From NCBI GenBank assembly GCA_023436245.1, contig JAEZJZ010000091.1, positions 1 through 40,477 on the forward strand: DNA of 40,477 nt, in the 5' to 3' direction. Shown here in pieces: positions 33,957 to 40,477 of this stretch. Position numbers and translations under genes: made by a program. Under the pieces are notes generated by a model. It did not search any database and was not told where the DNA came from. It saw only the letters and a program-made list of their open reading frames with translations. Positions within the stretch are counted from its first letter, which is position 1. The number at the start of each line of letters is the position of its first letter. Origin of the DNA: Bacillota bacterium (GTDB lineage Bacteria; Bacillota; UBA994; UBA5500).

Positions 33957-33976
33957 GGGTCGCATGCATGCGACCC
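33957..33976. repeat. Perfect 20-bp palindrome
   Basis: GGGTCGCATGCATGCGACCC, identical to 22722-22741, here preceded by CGTAG but not followed by the rest of the longer repeat. It is 40 bp past the dehydrogenase stop. Confidence 0.85.
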
Positions 33977-34077
33977 GACTACACACAACAGCTCTTGGCA
34001 CTGGTCTGTTTGCCAGCCGCTACGCAGCACAAATCGAACAGTTGTCTCTTGCAGCACCATCCATAATCTTGTATGAG

Positions 34078-34111
34078 AATCGGCGCCCCGCCAAGCGGCA
34101 GGGCGCCGATT
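34078..34111. terminator. Bidirectional terminator between dehydrogenase and esterase genes
   Basis: Stem AATCGGCGCCC / GGGCGCCGATT with an internal CGCC/GGC pairing. T-rich bases follow it on the plus strand (TTGTT) and it lies 10 bp from the esterase stop. Confidence 0.8.
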
Positions 34112-34120
34112 TGTTCTGTC

Positions 34121-35008
34121 CTATCTGAACACTACGTGCAGATAGCTCGCCACCTCATCCCAGGCTGTATTCGCCTCCGGCAGGGCGGGGTAGAGCATCT
34201 GGAAGACGTGGCACATGTCAGCGTACGTGCTCTGTTGCACGCTGACCCCGGCCGCCCGTGCCATCTCTGCCACACTCAGCGTGTCGTCGAGCAACGCCTC
34301 CGCGCCCCCGACCTGCATCAGCAGGGGAGGTAGTCCGACATAGTCGCCGTAAATAGGGGAGATGTACGGGTTAGTCGAGTCACCTTGCCCGACATAGGGG
34401 ATCTTGATGCGCGGATAGTTCAGGTCTGTCCACGCTGACATGGTGATTAGGGCAGCTGGCAGCGGCAGGGCGTTGTCCCTGAGGTAGAGGGCAACGGCCA
34501 GAGTCAATCCCCCGCCGGCGGAGTCGCCGGCGATGACGATGTGATCGGGTTCATAGCCGGACTCCAGCAACCAGCTGTAAGCTGCAACGGCGTCCTCCAG
34601 AGCGGCCGGAAAGGGATGATCGGGGGCTACCCGGTAGTCGACGGTGAGCACGCGTGCTGCACTAATTAGCGCGTACTTGGCGGCGGCACGCTGATAGGTG
34701 ATTCCGTTTTGACTGAGAGAACGTTGGTACGCACCGCCATGTAGCTGCAGGATCACCCTGTCAGATGAGGTCTCGTCAGTGAACATCCAGTTCATCTTCA
34801 TACTGGAGAGTTCCACTTCCTCCACGACGAGCCCAGATGGCAGTACCCATTCGGCGTTCAGACGGTTGAGTAACTCCACCTGCTCGCCGTCCAGTACTGC
34901 GGCCAGTTTCCCTCCTGCCGGGCGGCCATCCCTCCAGCCGCCAAGCTGCACAAACAGGAGTCCGATGATGCCCAAGGCGATCAGCGCGCCGACTTTCATC
35001 GTCTTCAC
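34121..35008 (-). CDS. Membrane-anchored alpha/beta-hydrolase, hormone-sensitive-lipase family
   Basis: Predicted carboxylesterase/lipase. The 295-residue protein has an N-terminal hydrophobic segment (VGALIALGIIGLLFVQLGG) that could anchor it outside the membrane or act as a signal. The oxyanion motif is HGGAY (90-94). The nucleophile elbow is GDSAGG (Ser163), with Asp in EALLDDTL and His in ADMCHVF completing the triad. The GTG at 35008 overlaps the marR stop (GTGA); an ATG at 34999 is an alternative. It is cotranscribed with marR and so is probably repressed by it; the ligand may be an ester or aromatic compound. Confidence 0.88.
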   Translation of the reverse strand: MKTMKVGALIALGIIGLLFVQLGGWRDGRPAGGKLAAVLDGEQVELLNRLNAEWVLPSGLVVEEVELSSMKMNWMFTDETSSDRVILQLHGGAYQRSLSQNGITYQRAAAKYALISAARVLTVDYRVAPDHPFPAALEDAVAAYSWLLESGYEPDHIVIAGDSAGGGLTLAVALYLRDNALPLPAALITMSAWTDLNYPRIKIPYVGQGDSTNPYISPIYGDYVGLPPLLMQVGGAEALLDDTLSVAEMARAAGVSVQQSTYADMCHVFQMLYPALPEANTAWDEVASYLHVVFR

Positions 35009-35472
35009 TTGTCATCTACTGTCTCGAGCAGGATCTGCTCGTAGACGCTGGACAGCTTGTGCAGTAGCCCAATCAGTTGATCCGTTTCTTGTTCGCCCAA
35101 GCCTGTGACCAGCCGCTCTCCAACCTGGATGAGGGAGGAACTGGTCTGCGCCAAAGCTGCCTCGCCGGCTGCCGTCAGACCAACCAGCATTACTCGCCTG
35201 TCGTCCGCTGCCATGGTGCGTGAGATTAGTCCCTTTGCCTCCAAGCTATTCAATAGCCGAGTGATATTTGGGCGGGAAACTCCCACCGCATCTGATAGAC
35301 CGGAAGCCTTGAAGTGCTGGTGCCCCGGATTCGTCGACTGCGCACGTCGGTGCAGAGCCAAGAGGACCAGATACTCACCTTGAGCTAGGTTGCCGGTGGT
35401 CAGCAACCCCGTCATCTGGCGGCGCAGACTGATGAAGGCATGCAACAGTCGATGGGCATTCTGACTGGACAT
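35005..35472 (-). CDS. MarR-family transcriptional regulator
   Basis: Dimeric winged-helix regulator, 155 residues, normal MarR length. The DNA-binding region is LSDAVGVSRPNITRLLNSLEAKGLISR, followed by the wing DDRRVMLVGLTAAGE. The helices at the ends form the dimer region. The ATG at 35472 is preceded by AAGGAGGTCG. It is the first gene in a two-gene operon with the esterase and has a textbook promoter with a palindrome overlapping its start site, so self-repression is expected. The inducer is unknown. Confidence 0.9.
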   Translation of the reverse strand: MSSQNAHRLLHAFISLRRQMTGLLTTGNLAQGEYLVLLALHRRAQSTNPGHQHFKASGLSDAVGVSRPNITRLLNSLEAKGLISRTMAADDRRVMLVGLTAAGEAALAQTSSSLIQVGERLVTGLGEQETDQLIGLLHKLSSVYEQILLETVDDK

Positions 35473-35518
35473 GAAACGACCTCCTTCGCAAAATTGCTTC
35501 AGCTAATTAATTGTTACG

Positions 35519-35531
35519 TTTGATAATCAAA
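35519..35531. promoter_or_regulatory. Probable MarR operator
   Basis: Perfect 13-bp palindrome TTTGAT-A-ATCAAA, placed directly downstream of the -10 of the marR promoter, covering the expected transcription start. Confidence 0.7.
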
Positions 35532-35559
35532 TTATATTCCACTGAATCGTCGCAGTCAA
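35531..35559 (-). promoter_or_regulatory. marR-esterase promoter
   Basis: Minus-strand TTGACT (35559-35554), 17-bp spacer, perfect TATAAT (35536-35531). Confidence 0.88.
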
Positions 35560-35692
35560 GGAGCATTCTTGTGGAGAGGGCCTTCTATTGTTCTTGTCGA
35601 AGCTCGAGGGCAGGCTTGATCCGGCCGCGGCAACTGGGTCGAGCAGTTATCCGGACAGAACGGACGTGAGAGATGGGCTAGGCAGATCAGAA

Positions 35693-35724
35693 AACTGCCC
35701 TGACTGTCAGTAGTCAGGGCAGTT
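35693..35724 (-). terminator. Terminator after the sigma/envelope operon
   Basis: Perfect 13-bp stem AACTGCCCTGACT / AGTCAGGGCAGTT, 6-base loop, followed by TTCTG on the minus strand, 10 bp past the last stop. The stretch 35560-35692 shows no gene. Confidence 0.87.
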
Positions 35725-35733
35725 GCCGGGTAG

Positions 35734-36564
35734 TCATTTTGTGCTGATGATAATCTGGCCGTTAGATGACCGGACATTGAGTTTAAGGGCGCCGTCTCCC
35801 CGGGTCGCTTGTACCTGTCGGCTGGAGATCTTGCCGCCGGTGATGCTCCATTGGCCTTCGCCGATATCCAGCGAACCGTTTCCGACGCTGCCATCCAGCT
35901 CAATTCCCAATGCGGCAGGCAGCTTGGCCTCGATCTTGCCGTTCGCCGTCTTCAGTGTGTAACTGCCGGAATCAGGCGAGCTCGAGACGACGATTGCCCC
36001 ATTCTTCGTGTCGGCCAGCAACTCGCGCGGCCCCAGCTCGGAGTCAACCCGAATGCCGCCGTTCTGAGTGGTGAGCTGCAATTTGCCCGCCATGCCGTTC
36101 ACGTTGATCGCGCCGTTGCTGGTGTCTGCTTGCACCAGCATTTCCTGCGGCACTGACAACTCCAGGCTGATCTGTTGACCGCTGATCGCCGCCGAATCGA
36201 ACATTGCCCGAATACTGAGCGTGCCGTTGCTCTGGCTGACGTCCGTTCGGAGACGTGCCAGTTTGTCCTGGGAAGCAGCCTGGTCAGTAGACCGAGCCAG
36301 GTACTTGACGGTGACCACAACCTGGTCACCGTCAGTGCCTTTGATGGTGATGGCACCGTTTCGCGTTTCGGCTCGAACGGCCTCCAGGCCCGCGGCCGGA
36401 TACTCATTAGTCTCCTCGCGCGTCACCTGTGCACCTTGGTCGTTGATTTCGACCAGTCTAGGTAGCCACTCCAGGCCGGCCTGCCAGATCAGCCAGCGGC
36501 CTCCCAGCAGCAGGCCCCAGATCACTACCACAATCGCTATGGCCTTGGCCCAACGGGAACTCAC
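35734..36564 (-). CDS. Membrane-anchored DUF4097-like beta-helical protein
   Basis: Not assigned a biochemical function. The 276-residue protein has one N-terminal membrane helix (AIAIVVVIWGLLLGGRWLIW) and a long repetitive beta region. Its repeating units are of the type NGAITIKG, NGAINVNG, NGGIRVDS, NGAIVVSS, NGKIEAKL and NGSLDIGE, ending SSNGQIIIS. This is the pattern of DUF4097 adhesin-like domains, expected outside the membrane. The GTG at 36564 follows AAGGAGTG; an ATG just before it is out of frame. It is the last gene of the sigma factor operon, 7 bp after its neighbour. Confidence 0.85.
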   Translation of the reverse strand: MSSRWAKAIAIVVVIWGLLLGGRWLIWQAGLEWLPRLVEINDQGAQVTREETNEYPAAGLEAVRAETRNGAITIKGTDGDQVVVTVKYLARSTDQAASQDKLARLRTDVSQSNGTLSIRAMFDSAAISGQQISLELSVPQEMLVQADTSNGAINVNGMAGKLQLTTQNGGIRVDSELGPRELLADTKNGAIVVSSSPDSGSYTLKTANGKIEAKLPAALGIELDGSVGNGSLDIGEGQWSITGGKISSRQVQATRGDGALKLNVRSSNGQIIISTK

Positions 36565-36571
36565 GCCATGA

Positions 36572-37411
36572 TCACTCCTTAGGCAGAGATGCCGGTTTTG
36601 TCCCGAATCTGGTCCAGAGTGCGGCTCCGAAGCCGACCAGGCCGTAGAACAGGCTGGCTAGTCCGCCCACTACCGGGATGGCAGTAATCAGTCCGAGCAC
36701 CAACAGCCCGAGCAGCATCTGATAGACGTCTGTCGTCTGCAGGTTCAGCTTTGGCGCCAGCCAACGACCCGCGAGTAGGCCCAAACATACCTGCCCAAGC
36801 AGACGACCGGCCACAACCAGCAGCCAAAGAATCGGAATCAGCGGAATGCCGAGCACTGTGATCAGTAGCAGGATGGTCATTGGGATCAGCGCAAGGTAGC
36901 CCAAGAGACCGAAAACCACCGAACGCAGGGGATTGAGTTCAGCTGCCGCACTGCTGCGGTTCACCTGCTGCGGCACCAGCCAGAACACAATCAGACCGAG
37001 AAAGAGGAGAGATAGTAGGCGCCAAACGGACAGGTTGAACCCGAGCCAGTTGCTGAAGAAAGGCCCAATGTGGATATCGTCTAGTGAGAAGGAGCCCATG
37101 CTCACCTGCTGCCCACCGATGCGCGCATCTCCCTGCAGGTTGATCGTACCGCCCAGGCTGACCGCATCACCGTACACTTCGGCGCCTGGCTCCAGATAGA
37201 TGCTACCCCCAATGGCCACCACCGTCTCAGTCACCCGGCCGGCGATGTGGGCGTCCCCGGAAAGCACAACCACATTGTCCACCTCCGTGCCGGCAGCTAC
37301 CGTAGCATCACGACCCGAAACGACGATGCTGTTCGGTTCCGCCGCCAGAGCAGTACCAGGCACCGCTAGGCAGACCAGCAAAGCCAAGAACAAAGTCAGC
37401 AGTTTCTTCAT
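36572..37411 (-). CDS. Membrane protein with bactofilin-like beta repeats
   Basis: Unnamed 279-residue envelope protein. A signal peptide (KKLLTLFLALLVCLAVPGTALA) is followed by a small polymer-forming-type beta repeat region (VVVLSGDAHIAG, VVAIGGSIYL, AVSLGGTINL), then three or four membrane helices (VWRLLSLLFLGLIVFWL; LGYLALIPMTILLLITVLGIPL). The ATG at 37411 overlaps the stop of the anti-sigma gene (TGATG). Role inferred from context: an envelope component made under the ECF sigma factor. The substrate or partner is unknown. Confidence 0.82.
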   Translation of the reverse strand: MKKLLTLFLALLVCLAVPGTALAAEPNSIVVSGRDATVAAGTEVDNVVVLSGDAHIAGRVTETVVAIGGSIYLEPGAEVYGDAVSLGGTINLQGDARIGGQQVSMGSFSLDDIHIGPFFSNWLGFNLSVWRLLSLLFLGLIVFWLVPQQVNRSSAAAELNPLRSVVFGLLGYLALIPMTILLLITVLGIPLIPILWLLVVAGRLLGQVCLGLLAGRWLAPKLNLQTTDVYQMLLGLLVLGLITAIPVVGGLASLFYGLVGFGAALWTRFGTKPASLPKE

Positions 37412-37926
37412 CACGCCAAACCTTCCTTCTCCAAACGTCTGATTCCGAAGACGGCTAGCCCAGACAACAACAGAAGCAGGACGCAGACAACTGGATTCAC
37501 CTGGATCAACCGCAGCGTACGCCAGATGGCTTGCATGGCAGTCCAGAGCGGCAACAGCAGGCGGGCAAACTTGCCCAAGCCGCCAATCATTCCCGTGAAG
37601 ATCTCCGGGCGCCAGAGCTGCAAAGCAATCAGCAGCCAGACTGTCATGTAGCTGGACCAGAAGAAGGTCAGTACCCCCAATCTTCTCCACGAAAAGCGAC
37701 TGGGATGTGCCTGTAGCAGCACACGCGCAGTCCAGTCAGACGGTGGCTCCATCGCCAGCCAGTCATCATTGATCAGTAAGCTATCCAACTCCGGGTCCAC
37801 CGGCAGAAAGAGCGATTGGCAAGCAGCACAAGCCTCCAGGTGCCGCTCCACCTGTTTGCTTAACTCAGGCTGAAGCTCCCCGGCCAGATAAGCATCCAAC
37901 ATTTCCTCTATTTGGCCGCAACGCAC
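37411..37926 (-). CDS. Anti-sigma factor with zinc-binding HC2 domain
   Basis: Predicted membrane-bound antagonist of the sigma factor encoded just upstream. The GTG at 37926 follows AAGGGGGTGTC and lies within the end of the sigma gene (overlap 19 bp); it gives 171 residues. The N-terminal zf-HC2 motif is H-x3-C-x2-C (VERHLEACAACQSL), preceded by MLDAYLAGELQ. Two membrane helices follow (VLTFFWSSYMTVWLLIALQLW and VVCVLLLLLSGLAVFGI). Its stop overlaps the next start, so it is translationally coupled on both sides. Confidence 0.88.
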   Translation of the reverse strand: MRCGQIEEMLDAYLAGELQPELSKQVERHLEACAACQSLFLPVDPELDSLLINDDWLAMEPPSDWTARVLLQAHPSRFSWRRLGVLTFFWSSYMTVWLLIALQLWRPEIFTGMIGGLGKFARLLLPLWTAMQAIWRTLRLIQVNPVVCVLLLLLSGLAVFGIRRLEKEGLA

Positions 37927-38471
37927 GGCTTGACACCCCCTTCTAGCTCCAGGTATGCGTCCTTCAACAGTTTCTTGGCACGAAATAGGCGATTCTTGAC
38001 TATGGACATCGGTTGGTCCAGTTGATCGGCGATCTCCTGATAAGAGCGATTCCCGCCGTAATAGAGCACCAGCACTTCGTGATACATGGGAGGCAGCATC
38101 TGGAGCGCATCCTGCAGCATTTGCTTCTCCGTGGACTGCATCACGGCCTGCTCCGGCGTGTGCCAATCCGGAATCTCATACTCCGAATCGTGCATCAGGT
38201 GCTTCTGCTCAACTTTCCGTCTACGCAGTTTGTCCAGGCAGAGATTGGAGAGAACACGCTTAGTATAAGGCAGGAAATCTATGTCGGCGCGCAGCTCGAT
38301 CTGGTGATAGACCCGCAGCAGCGCCTCTTGGCTGGCATCCTCAGCCTCTTCTTTCGACCGCAGGAGATGCCAGGCCAAACCGAAGATCAGTCGTTGGTAT
38401 CGGCTGACCAGGGTCGCAAAATGCTGCGATTCACCTTGGTGACAAAGCGCCACCAGCTCATGATCCTCCAT
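37908..38471 (-). CDS. ECF-type RNA polymerase sigma-70 factor
   Basis: Alternative sigma factor directing transcription of a stress/envelope regulon. The ATG at 38471 follows AAAGGAGTGG and gives 187 residues; an in-frame start at 38600 runs through the lysS terminator and is rejected. Region 2 is VSRYQRLIFGLAWHLLRSKEEAEDASQEALLRVY; region 4 is SYQEIADQLDQPMSIVKNRLFRAKKLL. There is no region 1.1 or 3, as in ECF factors. First gene of a four-gene operon. The signal sensed is unknown. Confidence 0.92.
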   Translation of the reverse strand: MEDHELVALCHQGESQHFATLVSRYQRLIFGLAWHLLRSKEEAEDASQEALLRVYHQIELRADIDFLPYTKRVLSNLCLDKLRRRKVEQKHLMHDSEYEIPDWHTPEQAVMQSTEKQMLQDALQMLPPMYHEVLVLYYGGNRSYQEIADQLDQPMSIVKNRLFRAKKLLKDAYLELEGGVKPCVAAK

Positions 38472-38522
38472 CTGGCCACTCCTTTCTCTGCGGTTCATCA
38501 TACTGAAACGAAGAAGCCTCGG

Positions 38523-38545
38523 TTTTGTCTGCCCAAGCGACAAAA
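38523..38545. promoter_or_regulatory. Inverted repeat upstream of the sigma operon
   Basis: TTTTGTC-N9-GACAAAA, about 55-75 bp before the sigma gene start, between the lysS terminator and the operon. A clear sigma-A promoter is not seen here, so this may be part of its control. Confidence 0.4.
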
Positions 38546-38558
38546 TATCTCGTAGACA

Positions 38559-38588
38559 AAAGGGGAGGCCGCATCCGGCCGCCCCTTT
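38559..38588 (-). terminator. Terminator after lysS
   Basis: Stem AAAGGGG-C-GGCCG / CGGCC-T-CCCCTTT on the minus strand, followed by TGTC; its own T-run is in the stem base. Confidence 0.85.
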
Positions 38589-38617
38589 CACCATGCTCAA
38601 GTAAACGACGCCCTGTG

Positions 38618-40078
38618 CTACTCGCCGAGCGGACGCATCAACGGGTAGAGCACGCCGTCGCGGATGTTCGGCAGGTCTAGCAGGACCTGCAAGAGGCGGT
38701 CTATGCCCATGCCCCAGCCCGAAATTGGCGGCATGCCATGTTCCATCGCCTTCAAGTAGTCGTTGTCCAGGGGCATTGCCTCTTCGTCACCCTGGCTACG
38801 CAACTGTGATTGCTCCTCCAAACGCTGGCGTTGGTCGATGGGGTCAACCAACTCCGAGTAGGCGTTGACCAGTTCGGCGCCGTTCACAACCAACTGGAAG
38901 CGATCAGCCACTTGTGGATTGTGGTCATTGCGCCGCGCCAGGGGCGAGAGTTCGATTGGATGCTCCGTGAGAAAGACCGGGGAGATCATCTTGGGGCGAC
39001 TGACTTTCTTATAGAGCACATCGATCAGATTGCCCTTGCCGAGCGCTGGCAGATTCTCGTGCTCCAAGGCGATGCCCCGCTGCTGAATAGCCTTGAGCAG
39101 GGAAGGGCCATCGGTATGTTCGTCAATGTCGATACCGGCGTCCTTGATGATCAGTTCGCGGAAAGAGACAACCGGCCAGGGTTGCGAGAAATCGATGTGA
39201 TGATCTCCCACCTGGATCTCGAAGCTGCCGAATACTTCGCCCAGAATGTGCAGAATCAGTTCACGCATCAGGCGCATGTTGTCCTGGTAGTTCCAGTAGG
39301 CACTGTAGCCTTCGACCATGGTGAAGTCCTGGAGGTGCACCGGGCTGATGCCTTCGTTGCGGAAGCAGCGCGCTACCTCATAGACATGGGAAAAACCGCC
39401 TACAATGCAGCGCTTGAGATATGTCTCGGGTGCGATGCGCAAATAGGTGTCGATGTCCAATGCATTGTGATGCGTGATGAATGGCTTGGCCAAGGCACCG
39501 GAGGCCTGGTTGGTCAGAATCGGCGTCTCCACTTCCATGAATCCCCGACTGTCCAGGAAGTTGCGTAGTGCCTTGATGGTCTTGGTGCGCAGCAAGAAGA
39601 CCCGGCGACTTTCCTCGTTGGTGATCAAGTCGAGGTAGCGCTGCCGATAGCGCAGCTCCACGTCGCTCAGCCCATGCCACTTCTCCGGCAACTCGCGCAG
39701 CGCCTTGCCCAAGAAGATGTACTCGTCGGCCAAGACAGTCTTCTCGCCGGTCTTGGTGGTGAAGGTGCTGCCCGAGACGCCGATGAAGTCGCCGATGTCC
39801 ACCGTCTGGTGGAAGGCGTCATAACGCTCACCCAGCATGTCCTTCTTCAAGGCAAACTGCAGTCTGCCCTCCATGTCCTGCAGATGGGCAAAGGTCAACT
39901 TGCCCAACTTCCGAATGGCCACCACCCGCCCAGCTACACGCACGCCAGCCGTGTTGTCCGGCAGGGCACCGCCTGTCAAGAGGGTATGTGTCGTCTCAAA
40001 CCTCTCCGGCCAGAGTTGCGTGCCTGTCGCCTGCAACTGCTCCAGCTTCTGCATCCGATACTCAGGGAAATCTGCCAT
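38618..40078 (-). CDS. lysS: Lysyl-tRNA synthetase, class II
   Basis: Charges tRNA-Lys. From the ATG at 40078 (9 bases from AAGGAGG; a TTG at 40081 is also possible) it has 486 residues, typical of bacterial class II LysRS. The N-terminal OB-fold anticodon domain contains VRVAGRVVAIRKLGKLTFAHLQD. Class II motif 1 is NFLDSRGFMEVETPIL, motif 2 RCFRNEGISPVHLQDFTMVEGY, and motif 3 the C-terminal GWGMGIDRLLQVL. Expression is controlled by a T-box leader upstream. Confidence 0.96.
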   Translation of the reverse strand: MADFPEYRMQKLEQLQATGTQLWPERFETTHTLLTGGALPDNTAGVRVAGRVVAIRKLGKLTFAHLQDMEGRLQFALKKDMLGERYDAFHQTVDIGDFIGVSGSTFTTKTGEKTVLADEYIFLGKALRELPEKWHGLSDVELRYRQRYLDLITNEESRRVFLLRTKTIKALRNFLDSRGFMEVETPILTNQASGALAKPFITHHNALDIDTYLRIAPETYLKRCIVGGFSHVYEVARCFRNEGISPVHLQDFTMVEGYSAYWNYQDNMRLMRELILHILGEVFGSFEIQVGDHHIDFSQPWPVVSFRELIIKDAGIDIDEHTDGPSLLKAIQQRGIALEHENLPALGKGNLIDVLYKKVSRPKMISPVFLTEHPIELSPLARRNDHNPQVADRFQLVVNGAELVNAYSELVDPIDQRQRLEEQSQLRSQGDEEAMPLDNDYLKAMEHGMPPISGWGMGIDRLLQVLLDLPNIRDGVLYPLMRPLGE

Positions 40079-40096
40079 CAATGCTTTCCTCCTTAG

Positions 40097-40353
40097 AAAA
40101 AGTGAGACCTTTCATCCCCATGAAGGGACGAAAGGTCGACTTTCGCGGTACCACCCTGCTTGGCTACCTATCGATAGCCCGCTTTGTCGCTCGCTAACGG
40201 TGAGCGCGCCGTACGGCTCGGTCCGAGACAAAGGTCCCGCTTTTCTTGCCGTCGCTCCGCGGCTTTCTTCCCAGGCGCCATCATGCCGAGTCGCAGCACC
40301 CCCGGCTCTCTGTCAATCCGACAGCCTGATACTTCTCCGCATCATCGTTCAGT
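40097..40353 (-). promoter_or_regulatory. T-box leader (tRNA-Lys) of lysS
   Basis: Minus-strand order: GATGATGCGG and AGAAGTA (5' side of specifier loop), GACAGAGAGCC, GGGGGTGCTGCGAC apical loop, then GGAAG-AAA-G before CCGC pairing with GCGG. The likely specifier is AAA (40266-40264); AAG just before it is also Lys. T-box AGGGTGGTACCGCG is at 40157-40144. Terminator GACCTTTC / GAAAGGTC spans 40137-40106, followed by TTTTT at 40101-40097. Confidence 0.92.
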
Positions 40354-40359
40354 GGCCAA

Positions 40360-40388
40360 ATTATAGCATAAGGCCCGCTCTCTCGCAA
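40360..40388 (-). promoter_or_regulatory. lysS promoter
   Basis: Minus-strand TTGCGA (40388-40383), 17-bp spacer, TATAAT (40365-40360) preceded by TGC (extended -10). Confidence 0.8.
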
Positions 40389-40389
40389 C

Positions 40390-40441
40390 TTCGAGTCAGG
40401 GGGACGCGAGTCAAGGGGACGGACTTTTGACTCAGAGTCAA
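40390..40441. repeat. GAGTCA-type short repeats near the window end
   Basis: GAGTCAGGGGGAC, GAGTCAAGGGGAC and GAGTCAAGGGGTC follow one another, and TTGACTC-A-GAGTCAA (40427-40441) is a perfect 15-bp palindrome. It resembles REP-like intergenic elements. The following 40442-40477 is a low-complexity G/T/A tail with no recognisable content. Confidence 0.55.
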
Positions 40442-40477
40442 GGGGTCGGGCGGTTTTTTAGAACGGGGGGGAAAAAA

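Noticed and set aside
37927..38166. N-terminal extension of the anti-sigma gene into the sigma gene
   Set aside because: The extension is an out-of-frame shadow of the sigma coding region; the GTG at 37926 has a ribosome site and leads directly into the zinc domain.

Overview
The window reads as a chromosomal stretch of a Gram-positive Bacillota bacterium, most likely Clostridia-like. The pointers are a glnR-glnA pair with a perfect GlnR/TnrA-type box, T-box leaders on cysS and lysS, a BMP-type nucleoside ABC operon like Bacillus nupNOPQ, an MntR-type regulator and strong GGAGG ribosome sites. Base composition looks moderately GC-rich by eye. About 14 of 37 genes use GTG or TTG starts. I see no rRNA, tRNA, CRISPR array, transposase or phage gene.

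Layout: (1) 1-4.3 kb, nitrogen assimilation: glnR-glnA on the minus strand, divergent from asnB, with a GlnR box between. (2) 4.3-7.1 kb: an Old Yellow Enzyme-type reductase, a PHP phosphatase and mntR. (3) 7.1-10.3 kb: a three-gene minus operon of two paralogous HgdB-like proteins and an HgdC/BadF-like ATPase activator. (4) 10.5-16.1 kb: a PatB/MalY-type lyase, a 2-hydroxyacid dehydrogenase, then tyrS, a small membrane protein and gltX. (5) 16.2-22.5 kb, nucleosides: lipoprotein, ATPase and two permeases, convergent with tdk-udk. (6) 22.7-25.4 kb: a dispersed repeat, an Amidase_6-like protein, a class V PLP enzyme and a nitroreductase. (7) 25.4-32.2 kb: T-box-controlled cysS, a convergent M14 peptidase plus divergent deformylase pair, then a FemAB-like ligase with murE. 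(8) 32.2-35.5 kb: a stand-alone HNH protein, an SDR threonine dehydrogenase, and a marR-esterase pair with a visible operator. (9) 35.7-40.1 kb: an ECF sigma / zinc anti-sigma / two envelope-protein operon, then lysS with its own T-box leader near the right end.

Most of the window is housekeeping DNA. The unusual items are: a structured palindromic repeat present twice at about 153 bp, one copy of which appears to supply the stop codon of a gene; a CysRS with TIGN in place of HIGH; a MurE with DNPE in place of DNPR; a deformylase lacking the EGCLS motif; the split HgdB/HgdC cassette without an obvious substrate enzyme; and the four-gene sigma/anti-sigma envelope operon. I found no clear new defence or mobile system.
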